From Rhizomicrobium sp. (GTDB taxonomy: Bacteria; Pseudomonadota; Alphaproteobacteria; Micropepsales; Micropepsaceae), in NCBI GenBank assembly GCA_037200045.1, contig JBBCHM010000002.1, positions 1,105,241-1,169,240 on the forward strand: DNA of 64,000 nucleotides, written 5' to 3'. This document shows, piece by piece, positions 9,671 to 15,940 of this stretch; position 1 is the first letter of the stretch, and each line of letters starts with the position of its first letter. Under the pieces are notes generated by a model, which searched no databases, was not told the origin of the DNA, and saw only the letters and a list, made by a program, of their open reading frames with translations. The position numbers and the translations under genes are program-made.

Positions 9671-10435
9671 ATGGCGACTTTCGAATCCGGCGGGCTGACG
9701 CTGGCCTATGACGACATCGGCGGCCCCGGCGAGGGAAGGCCGATGATCCTCGTCCACGGCTTCGCCTCCAACCGCGCGGAGAACTGGCGCAGGCTCGGCT
9801 GGTACGGCGCCTTCGAGCGGCGGCGCATGCGCGTGATCGCGCTCGATTGCCGGGGCCATGGCGAGAGCGCCAAGCCGCACGATCCCGTGCTGTACGGCCG
9901 CGAGGCCATGGCCGGCGATATCCTGGCGCTGATGGATCATCTGGCGGTGCCTCGCGCCCACATTCTCGGCTTCTCGATGGGATCACGGCTGGCGCTGGCG
10001 GCGGCGCTGCGGGCGCCGGAGCGCTTCGCGACGCTGACGCTGGGCGGCACCGGCGAGAAACTGTTCGAGCGGCGCGAAATCGCCGGCAACCCGATGGCCG
10101 AGGCGATGGAGGCCGAGGATGTCGAAAGCATCGCGGACCCGATGCTGAAAAGCTTCCGCCAATTCGCCGACGACCAGAAGGAAGACCGCTTCGCGCTGGC
10201 CGCGCTCACCCGCGCCAAGGACCAGCCGTTCAGCCGCGCCGATGTCGAGAAGCTGCCCGTGCCGGTTCTGGTCGTGGCCGGCGCGCGCGACGAACTCGCC
10301 GGCGATCCCGAGCCGCTCGCCAAGGCGTTTCCGGATGGCCGGGCCGTGGTCATCCCGGGGATGGATCACTTCTCGATCATCGGCCACGCGCTGTTCAAGG
10401 CGACGGTGTTCGAGTTCCTGGACGGCGGGATCTGA
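9671..10435 (+). CDS. Alpha/beta hydrolase
   Basis: A cytoplasmic 254-residue alpha/beta-fold hydrolase with no signal peptide. It shows the oxyanion-hole HGFASN, the nucleophile elbow GFSMGS (S102), the acid in GARDEL and the catalytic His in GMDHFS, so the triad is complete. The closest general types are small esterases and 3-oxoadipate-enol-lactonase-like hydrolases; the substrate cannot be assigned. It lies 31 bp after msrB with no visible terminator, so co-transcription from the msrB SigF-type promoter is plausible. It converges on egtD. Confidence 0.85.
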   Translation: MATFESGGLTLAYDDIGGPGEGRPMILVHGFASNRAENWRRLGWYGAFERRRMRVIALDCRGHGESAKPHDPVLYGREAMAGDILALMDHLAVPRAHILGFSMGSRLALAAALRAPERFATLTLGGTGEKLFERREIAGNPMAEAMEAEDVESIADPMLKSFRQFADDQKEDRFALAALTRAKDQPFSRADVEKLPVPVLVVAGARDELAGDPEPLAKAFPDGRAVVIPGMDHFSIIGHALFKATVFEFLDGGI

Positions 10436-10454
10436 TCCACGCCGTCCTTCAGAA

Positions 10455-11402
10455 CTAGGCCAGCCACTGCACGCTGAAGAGCCGCGCGGGATCGGTCCAG
10501 ACGCGGCGCTGCACGAAGCCGGCCTCGGCGGCGAGCGCGCGGAATCCGTCGACCGTGTATTTGTGCGAATCCTCGGTGTGGATCGCCTCGCCCTCCGCGA
10601 AGGTCGCGATCTCGCCGGCGACGCGCACGCGCTGGGCCGCCAGGCTGACCAGGTACATCTCGATGCGCTGCTTGAGCGGGTTGTAGCAGGCGTAGTGCGC
10701 GAAGCGGCTAAGGTCGAAATCCGCGTCGGCTTCGCGATTGGCACGCACCAGCAGGTTCTTGTTGAACGCTTCGGTCACGCCCTCGGCGTCGTTGTAGGCG
10801 GCGTGCAGGATCGCCGGGTCCTTCACCAGGTCGACGCCGATCAGGAGGCCGCCGCCGTTCAGCGTCTGCCGCGCCTGGCGCAGGAAGGCGACGGCATCGG
10901 CGCGGCCGAGATTGCCGATCGTCGAGCCGGGAAAAAACCCGGCGCGATGGCGCGCGCCGGCCGTCAGCGGCCCCAGCGCGACGGCGCGGGTGAAATCGGC
11001 GATCACCGGCCGCACGCGCAGGCCCGGATAGTCGTCGCGCAGCGTGGCCGCGACGTCCATCAGATAATCGCCGGAGATATCGATCGGCAAATAGGCGCGC
11101 GGGCTTTTCAGGGCGTCGAGCAGGATGCGCACCTTGCGCAGCGAACCGGCGCCGAACTCGACCAGCTCGGCATCGGCGCCGATCAGCGCCGCGATCTCGC
11201 GCACATTGCCGGTCAGGATCGAAAGCTCGGTGCGCGTCGGATAATATTCAGGGAGCGCGGTGATGCGCTCGAACAGCGCCGAGCCGGCTTCGTCGTAGAA
11301 GAATTTCGCCGGGATGCGCTTGGGTGTCTTGAACAGCCCTTCGAGCAGCGCATCGCGGAAGGCGCTGTCGCGCGTCTTCGGGTTGATCGCGGCCATGCTC
11401 AT
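10455..11402 (-). CDS. egtD: L-histidine N-alpha-trimethyltransferase EgtD
   Basis: A 315-residue SAM-dependent methyltransferase that converts histidine to hercynine, the first step of ergothioneine synthesis. Family hallmarks are visible: PAKFFYDEAGSALFERIT near the N-terminus, the SAM site ELVEFGAGSLRKVRILLDAL, YLPIDISGDYL, and FFPGSTIGNLG. The ATG overlaps the egtB stop codon by four bases (ATGA), so translation is coupled. Only egtB and egtD are present here; EgtA, EgtC and the lyase EgtE are not next to them, as is common outside actinobacteria. Confidence 0.95.
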   Translation of the reverse strand: MSMAAINPKTRDSAFRDALLEGLFKTPKRIPAKFFYDEAGSALFERITALPEYYPTRTELSILTGNVREIAALIGADAELVEFGAGSLRKVRILLDALKSPRAYLPIDISGDYLMDVAATLRDDYPGLRVRPVIADFTRAVALGPLTAGARHRAGFFPGSTIGNLGRADAVAFLRQARQTLNGGGLLIGVDLVKDPAILHAAYNDAEGVTEAFNKNLLVRANREADADFDLSRFAHYACYNPLKQRIEMYLVSLAAQRVRVAGEIATFAEGEAIHTEDSHKYTVDGFRALAAEAGFVQRRVWTDPARLFSVQWLA

Positions 11403-12589
11403 GCGTCACCTGCCAGGCGTATGCCGCTGAGCTGCCAGCGCGCGGACGGCGGAAAGAAATTGCGATAGGTCGGGCGGATGTGGCCGCGCGGGGTCGCGGC
11501 CGACCCGCCGCGCAGCACCACCTGCCCGCTCATAAATTTGCCGTTGTATTCGGCGACCTCGCCTTCGAACGGGCGATAGCCGGGATAGGGGTCGTAGGAG
11601 GAACGCGTCCATTCCCACACCGCGCCACGACCCGGCGGCAACGCCGCTTCCCATTCGAATTCCGTCGGCAAGCGCGCTCCCGCCCAGGCGGCATAAGCCG
11701 CCGCCTCGTAGAAGCTGACATGGGCGACCGGTGCGTGCTCTTCAAGCGCATGGGGGCCATGCAGCGAAAAGGCGCGCCAGCCGTCGCCCTCGCCCATCCA
11801 ATAGAGCGGCGCGTTGAGCGCCTCGCGCTGGACGAAGGTCCAGCCGTCGCTCAGCCAGAATTCGGGACGGCGATAGCCGCCGTCTTCGATGAAGTCGAGA
11901 TATTCGCCGTTCGTGACCGGGCGCGCGGCGATGCGAAAGGGCCGCAGCAGCACCGGATGACGCGGCGTCTCGTTGTCGAAGGCAAAGCCCGCGCCGGCAT
12001 GGCCGATCTCGACGATGCCGCCGGGATGGCCGATCCAGAACAGCGGCGCGGCGGGCGGCGCCGGCTCCGCCGGCCGCTCCGCATAGGCGGGGAGCAGCGG
12101 ATTGCAGGAGAAGGCGTGCAGGATGTCGGTGAGGATCAGCTCCTGATGCTGCTGCTCGTGATGGAGGCCGAGCGTGACGAGATCCAAACTCTCGGACGGA
12201 CGCTGCTCGATCAATTGCGCCATCGCCTCATCGACGTGCATGCGATATTCGAGGATCTCGTCCAGCGGCGGCCGGCTCAAAAGGCCGCGCTGCGGACGTG
12301 GATGGCGCGGACCCAAGCCCTCGTAATAGGAATTGAACAGGTAGCCGTAGGCAGGATCGAACGGTCGATAGTCCGGCGCGAACCTTCCCAAGATGACAGC
12401 CTCGTAAAACCATGTCGTATGCGCGAGATGCCACTTTACCGGACTGGCATCCGGCATGGATTGGACGATCTGATCCTCGGGCGTCAGCGGCGCGGCAAGG
12501 GCCTCGCTATGGCGGCGCACCGCCGCATAGTCCGCCAGCAGAGACGATGCCGAATCGCTTTCGGCGGGGATCGTCGCCTCTCTCGCCAT
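11399..12589 (-). CDS. egtB: Ergothioneine biosynthesis sulfoxide synthase EgtB
   Basis: A 396-residue non-heme iron enzyme joining a thiol (gamma-glutamylcysteine or cysteine) to hercynine. A DinB-like N-terminal domain carries the iron ligands: H54 region (WHLAHTTW) and the HX3HXE motif H144-EQQ-H148-Q-E150. A C-terminal formylglycine-generating-enzyme-type domain follows (LPTEFEWEAA, VLRGGSAATPRGHIRPTYRN). A GAGGGC ribosome site precedes the ATG. It starts 71 bp after msrA on the same strand with no hairpin between, so it may be co-transcribed with msrA from a SigF-type promoter. Confidence 0.95.
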   Translation of the reverse strand: MAREATIPAESDSASSLLADYAAVRRHSEALAAPLTPEDQIVQSMPDASPVKWHLAHTTWFYEAVILGRFAPDYRPFDPAYGYLFNSYYEGLGPRHPRPQRGLLSRPPLDEILEYRMHVDEAMAQLIEQRPSESLDLVTLGLHHEQQHQELILTDILHAFSCNPLLPAYAERPAEPAPPAAPLFWIGHPGGIVEIGHAGAGFAFDNETPRHPVLLRPFRIAARPVTNGEYLDFIEDGGYRRPEFWLSDGWTFVQREALNAPLYWMGEGDGWRAFSLHGPHALEEHAPVAHVSFYEAAAYAAWAGARLPTEFEWEAALPPGRGAVWEWTRSSYDPYPGYRPFEGEVAEYNGKFMSGQVVLRGGSAATPRGHIRPTYRNFFPPSARWQLSGIRLAGDA

Positions 12590-12660
12590 GACGGATAGCC
12601 CTCGCTGCGTCTCGTCAACGGCGACAATAGCAGGAAAGTTCCCCCGATTGTGTCAGCAGT

Positions 12661-13356
12661 TCACCGCTGCGCCAGCGTCACCGGCTTGTCGCGATAGAGC
12701 GCCGGCCAGACCCGCTTCAGTGCCTCGATCTTGGGCATATCGTTGACGGCGATGTAAGGATAGGTCGGGTTGTGGATCAGGAAATCCTGATGATAGCCCT
12801 CGGCCGCGTAAAACCCTTTCAGCGACTCGATCTTGGTGACGATCGGCGCGCCGAAGACCTGGGCCGCCGAGAGCTGCGCGACATAGGCGCGGGCGATCTT
12901 CTCCTGCAGCGGCGAGGCGAAGAAGACTTCCGAGCGGTAGCTGAGGCCGCTGTCCGGCCCCTGGAAGTTGAGTTCGGTCGGATCGTGCGCCACGGAGAAA
13001 TAGACGCGCAGCAGGTCGCCATAGGACACGACGCGCGGATCGAAGGTAACCTCGACCGATTCGGCATGGCCGGTGGTCTCGGTGCCGACCAGCTCGTAGA
13101 TCGCCGTCTCCCTGGCACCGCCGGAATAGCCGGCCACCACTTTCGTCACGCCTTTGACATGCTCGAACACGCCCTGCATGCCCCAGAAACATCCGCCGGC
13201 GAGCACCGCGGTCTCGCTCGCGGGCGCGCCGGTCTTCGCTTCGTCGAGCTTGGCGGCCGGAATCGGCTTATCGACGGCGTCGGCGCAGGCCGTGGAGAGG
13301 CCGCAGATCGTGGCGATGCCGGCGGCCAGAACCGTGTTGCGAAGCATGCGAAGCAT
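12661..13356 (-). CDS. msrA: Exported peptide-methionine (S)-S-oxide reductase MsrA
   Basis: A 231-residue MsrA with catalytic Cys C56 in GGCFWGMQGVFE and the family block GHAESVEVTFDP. Residues 1 to about 26 form a signal peptide, so this is a periplasmic enzyme like the nearby MsrB; the two together cover both sulfoxide stereoisomers. I chose the ATG at 13356, which has GGGAGAG just upstream, over another in-frame Met three codons later. Its own GTAACC/CGAA promoter lies in the 92-bp gap after nrsF. STAC in the signal region is not a good lipobox. Confidence 0.94.
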   Translation of the reverse strand: MLRMLRNTVLAAGIATICGLSTACADAVDKPIPAAKLDEAKTGAPASETAVLAGGCFWGMQGVFEHVKGVTKVVAGYSGGARETAIYELVGTETTGHAESVEVTFDPRVVSYGDLLRVYFSVAHDPTELNFQGPDSGLSYRSEVFFASPLQEKIARAYVAQLSAAQVFGAPIVTKIESLKGFYAAEGYHQDFLIHNPTYPYIAVNDMPKIEALKRVWPALYRDKPVTLAQR

Positions 13357-13409
13357 AGGTCTCTCCCGTATCGTCCTTCGACCCTCCCCCGAAGGGGCGT
13401 CGACGGTAG

Positions 13410-13434
13410 TTCGCTGCTGACAGTCCACGGTTAC
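13410..13434 (-). promoter_or_regulatory. Candidate SigF promoter of msrA (possibly msrA-egtB-egtD)
   Basis: Read on the minus strand: GTAACC (13434-13429), a 15-base spacer, CGAA (13413-13410). The predicted start lies about 45 bases before the msrA ATG. No terminator is visible between msrA and egtB. Confidence 0.75.
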
Positions 13435-13448
13435 ACGGCGCCTTCGGA

Positions 13449-14093
13449 TCATTGCCAGCGCAGCAGGACCCGGCCGAAAACGGCGCCCAGAAGGGCGACC
13501 GCCGCGATGCCCATCGTGTACCAGATCGCCACGAAGGGCGCCGCGCTCTCGGTGCAGTGGAAACCATAGATGACGGTTCCGGCGGCGCCCGCCAGAATGC
13601 CGGCCACCCCGCCCGCCAGCGTCAGCCTTGTCGGCGCCAATGCCTTGAGGCTCCAGAACAGGCCGGCGAAGACCGGGATCGACAGGACCACGATGTTGAA
13701 GGCGCAGACTTCGTAGGAGACGCCCATCATCATCGCCATGCGCTGGTCGTCGGGCGCCAGGACCAGTTGATAGATCGCCAGCGCGATCATCACGCCCAGC
13801 GGCGCGAGGATGAGGGGGCCGAATATCCCGCCCTCGCCGTCGGGCCGCGCCAGCCGGTCGATCAGGCCGAAGCCCAGCACCGCGACGCTCAGCGCATAGA
13901 CGAATTTCATCCAGAACGGACCGGTCATCATCGCGTGCATCAGATCGGCGCGGACGCCGAGCCACAGCACCATCACGGCCGCCGAGACCACCACGCCGAT
14001 GCCCAGGCCGAGCGCCAGCCGGCTTCCCACCGCGCGCGGCCGCGCCGGCTCCAGATCCGACGACAAGGCGGCGATCAGATCGTCGGTCTTCAT
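13449..14093 (-). CDS. nrsF: NrsF-type (DUF1109) membrane anti-sigma factor
   Basis: A 214-residue integral membrane protein with about six hydrophobic helices, matching the DUF1109/NrsF family that holds the ECF sigma factor SigF inactive at the membrane in Caulobacter. It overlaps sigF by four bases (ATGA). Two cysteines stand out, C130 (SYEVCAFN) and C180 (GFHCTES). Their positions nearly coincide with the two conserved Cys residues needed for metal/oxidant sensing in Caulobacter NrsF. The short N-terminal cytosolic part (about residues 1-22) would contact SigF. Confidence 0.88.
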   Translation of the reverse strand: MKTDDLIAALSSDLEPARPRAVGSRLALGLGIGVVVSAAVMVLWLGVRADLMHAMMTGPFWMKFVYALSVAVLGFGLIDRLARPDGEGGIFGPLILAPLGVMIALAIYQLVLAPDDQRMAMMMGVSYEVCAFNIVVLSIPVFAGLFWSLKALAPTRLTLAGGVAGILAGAAGTVIYGFHCTESAAPFVAIWYTMGIAAVALLGAVFGRVLLRWQ

Positions 14094-14587
14094 TTCTTGT
14101 CTCCGAGACCGAGCGATTTGAGGCCGCGATGCACGCCGACCTTCACCGCCGATTCCGAGATGTTGTGGCGCGCCGCGGCCTCGGCGGTCGACAGGCCTTC
14201 GATCTTCACGTCGCGGATCAGCCGCCGCGTCTTCTCGGGCAGCCGATGCAGGAGACGCTCGACGTCGAGCTGCGCCTCCGCGGCTTGGGCGTCCGACGAC
14301 GAGAACAGCATGTCGGCATCGTCCAGCGGGTCCTCGGCGCGGCGCTTGGTGCGACGGTAATAATCGATCAGCTTGTAGCGCGCGATGGCGTGGACCCAGG
14401 CGGTGAACGGCCTTGTGGGATCGTAGGTCTGGCGGCGGGTGTGCATGGCGATCAGCGTTTCCTGGAGCAGGTCCTCCGCCTCGGCGGCGCGCCCGACGCG
14501 GCGCGCGTAATAGGCGCGCAGATAGCCCTGCAGCTTGCGCAACAGCTCCGCATAGGCCGCGCCGTCGCCCGCGAGCGACCGGACCAT
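14090..14587 (-). CDS. sigF: ECF sigma factor, SigF type
   Basis: A 165-residue ECF sigma factor. Region 2 covers EAEDLLQETLIAMHTRR and TAWVHAIARYKLIDYYRR; region 4 covers LPEKTRRLIRDVKIEGLSTAEAAARHNISESAVKVGVHRG. It heads the operon sigF-nrsF. The ATG at 14587 has AAGG seven bases upstream, but the in-frame codons before it read EAELKAL, which resembles the usual family N-terminus. A CTG start near 14620 is therefore possible. A perfect copy of the GTAACC/CGAA motif precedes it, so it should be autoregulated. Confidence 0.92.
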   Translation of the reverse strand: MVRSLAGDGAAYAELLRKLQGYLRAYYARRVGRAAEAEDLLQETLIAMHTRRQTYDPTRPFTAWVHAIARYKLIDYYRRTKRRAEDPLDDADMLFSSSDAQAAEAQLDVERLLHRLPEKTRRLIRDVKIEGLSTAEAAARHNISESAVKVGVHRGLKSLGLGDKK

Positions 14588-14637
14588 CAGCGCCTTCAGC
14601 TCCGCTTCCGCTTCGACCAGCGCCTCACTCCATCACA

Positions 14638-14663
14638 TTCGTGCGAGCCCCGAGAAAGGTTAC
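14638..14663 (-). promoter_or_regulatory. Candidate autoregulatory SigF promoter of sigF-nrsF
   Basis: Read on the minus strand: GTAACC (14663-14658), a 16-base spacer, CGAA (14641-14638). It lies about 50 bases upstream of the sigF ATG and back-to-back with the promoter of the Met-rich gene. Confidence 0.78.
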
Positions 14664-14702
14664 ATCGCCGATAGGCCTCACGCAAAAAGTCCGGAGTCGC
14701 GC

Positions 14703-14728
14703 GTAACCGGACGGCGATCGCGTCCGAA
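14703..14728 (+). promoter_or_regulatory. Candidate SigF promoter of the Met-rich protein gene
   Basis: GTAACC (14703-14708), a 16-base spacer, CGAA (14725-14728), about 44 bases upstream of the ATG at 14773. A second GTAACC at 14738 has no partner -10 and is too close to the gene to serve. Confidence 0.77.
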
Positions 14729-14772
14729 CTGGCCTTCGTAACCCACACGGTCAAATCGAGAGGATATCAATC

Positions 14773-15039
14773 ATGGACAAAATCACGATGACGGCGTTCG
14801 CCCTGGGCACCGCGCTTTTCGCCACCGCCGCTCTTGCCGACGGCATGTCGGCCAACAACACCGTGGCACCATCCAACACCATGGCGCCGGCGTCCGCCAA
14901 TGCCATGGCGCCGGCAAGCGGCGGCATGATGGCCGACCACAAGCCGAAGCCCAAGAAGCACCCCGCGCCCGTGACGGGCGGCATGATGGCCCCGACGAAC
15001 ACGATGGCGCCGTCGAACGCCATGAGCGGCTCGCACTAA
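14773..15039 (+). CDS. Exported methionine-rich protein (MrpX-like oxidant scavenger candidate)
   Basis: An 88-residue protein with a clear signal peptide (cleavage after ALA, residue 22). The mature 66 residues contain nine Met spaced in Asn/Thr/Ala/Pro-rich repeats of the type NTMAP, NAMAP and GGMM, plus a short basic patch (HKPKPKKHP), and no Cys. It looks disordered and built to expose methionines. In Azospira a SigF/NrsF pair controls a periplasmic Met-rich peptide (MrpX) that mops up hypochlorite and is re-reduced by MsrP. Here the same role is likely, with exported MsrA/MsrB as the reductases. The ribosome site is GAGAGG; sigF is divergent. Confidence 0.82.
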   Translation: MDKITMTAFALGTALFATAALADGMSANNTVAPSNTMAPASANAMAPASGGMMADHKPKPKKHPAPVTGGMMAPTNTMAPSNAMSGSH

Positions 15040-15066
15040 GTCCCCCCGCGATAACCGCTCGTAAGT

Positions 15067-15099
15067 GGGCGGGACGCCCTGCCCTCCGGCGTCCCGCCC
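15067..15099 (+). terminator. Strong hairpin after the Met-rich gene
   Basis: A perfect 12-bp stem, GGGCGGGACGCC (15067-15078) with GGCGTCCCGCCC (15088-15099), and a nine-base loop, 28 bp after the stop codon. The T run is short (ATCCTTT), so it is a likely but not canonical terminator. Confidence 0.65.
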
Positions 15100-15181
15100 A
15101 TCCTTTGCGCGACGCGCTCGCCCGCGCCGCGACAGAGTGTGAGCGGGACGGCGCCTGGCGTCCGACGCCGGCCCTCGCCCA

Positions 15182-15211
15182 GAAATTCATTTCGCTTCGC
15201 TCATGAATTTC
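15182..15211. repeat. Inverted repeat, possible REP-like element
   Basis: GAAATTCAT (15182-15190) pairs perfectly with ATGAATTTC (15203-15211) around a loop of TTCGCTTCGC type. A second hairpin follows at once. It is AT-rich against a GC-rich background and lies between two genes, which suits an interspersed palindromic element, but only one copy was noticed in this window. Confidence 0.5.
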
Positions 15212-15213
15212 GA

Positions 15214-15232
15214 CCTTCCCGCAACGGGAAGG
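15214..15232 (-). terminator. Hairpin downstream of the 94-residue hypothetical gene
   Basis: CCTTCCCG (15214-15221) and CGGGAAGG (15225-15232) form an 8-bp stem with a three-base loop. On the minus strand it begins four bases after the stop codon at 15237. There is no clear T run. Confidence 0.5.
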
Positions 15233-15236
15233 CGAT

Positions 15237-15521
15237 TCAGATATGGATCAGTTCCGAACTCACGCGCGGCTTCGTGCGGTTCGGCCACATGTCGAGCATC
15301 GCGTTCAACTGCGACACCAGCTTCTTCAATTGCGCGACGCCGATGAAATCGTCGAGCGCCAGATAGATGTCGAGCGCCGCTTCGCCGTCTTCGCTGACGA
15401 CGCTCATCTCGCGGATCGGACATTGCGCGCGCAGGACTGGCTCGCCGCGCGCCAATCCGTCCCTCAGCGACAGAAGACGCGATGCGTCGAGTTCTTCGAC
15501 CTTCACCCGATAGAGGAACAT
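15237..15521 (-). CDS. Hypothetical protein (94 aa)
   Basis: I do not recognise this protein. It is 94 residues, acidic/hydrophobic with no signal peptide or membrane helix, and its pattern (LYRVKVEELDASRLLSL, EDGEAALDIYLALDDF) suggests a small alpha/beta fold. An AAGGGCGG stretch lies upstream of the ATG and a hairpin follows the stop, both of which favour a real gene. Plus-strand reading frames over the same bases have no comparable signals. Confidence 0.5.
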   Translation of the reverse strand: MFLYRVKVEELDASRLLSLRDGLARGEPVLRAQCPIREMSVVSEDGEAALDIYLALDDFIGVAQLKKLVSQLNAMLDMWPNRTKPRVSSELIHI

Positions 15522-15940
15522 GCCCGCCGCCCTTGCTTCGACGCGGTCAAGTCTGCGCGGGAACCCGCTAACGCCGCGCTAGACGGTTGCTACGCATTTT
15601 AACGAATAGGCACGGCGGCGGCGCCATGGTTAACGTCTCGGTAACACCTTCGAACGGCGCCTGGGTTGCACCGCTAACCGATTCAAATTGCAGAAGGATT
15701 TGAATCACTTGGCAGGTTATTTACCCAGGTTAACGATTAACCATGATGCACCCCTCAAATGGGGGGACGGCATCCGATTGATTTGGCTGACTCTTTCGGC
15801 TATTAAGACATTGTTAACGATCTTGCTGTCGACCGGGCGACTCAACGACCGGCGCTGGGTTCTGGGAATGGCGTCCGCGAAGACGGACGCAATGGGGTGC
15901 CTTCAGGAGGGGACAAGGTTGTTCTCACAGGGGTGCCGCG
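15522..15940. other. Long AT-richer intergenic region with dyads and CtrA-type sites
   Basis: 419 bases without a convincing gene, upstream of the PilZ-methyltransferase gene. It holds a perfect TTAA-N7-TTAA box (listed separately), two TTAACCAT half-sites (15626-15633 on the minus strand and 15737-15744 on the plus strand), and the dyad GGTTAACGATTAACC (15728-15742). It also holds an inverted repeat GATTCAAAT / ATTTGAATC (15680-15688 and 15698-15706) and a CCCC/GGGG hairpin near 15751-15766. A reading frame at 15688-15954 has no ribosome site and overlaps all of these elements. Confidence 0.65.
15803..15817 (+). promoter_or_regulatory. CtrA-type binding site
   Basis: TTAA (15803-15806), seven bases, TTAA followed by C (15814-15818): an exact match to the TTAA-N7-TTAAC consensus of the alphaproteobacterial cell-cycle regulator CtrA. 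It lies 124 bases upstream of the ATG at 15941. Half-sites of the form TTAACCAT occur further upstream. Confidence 0.65.

Noticed and set aside
12661..13356. MsrA as a lipoprotein
   Set aside because: STAC lacks the Leu-type residue expected at position -3 of a lipobox; an ordinary signal peptide fits better.
14738..14743. Another GTAACC before the Met-rich gene
   Set aside because: No CGAA at the right spacing, and transcription would begin inside the gene.
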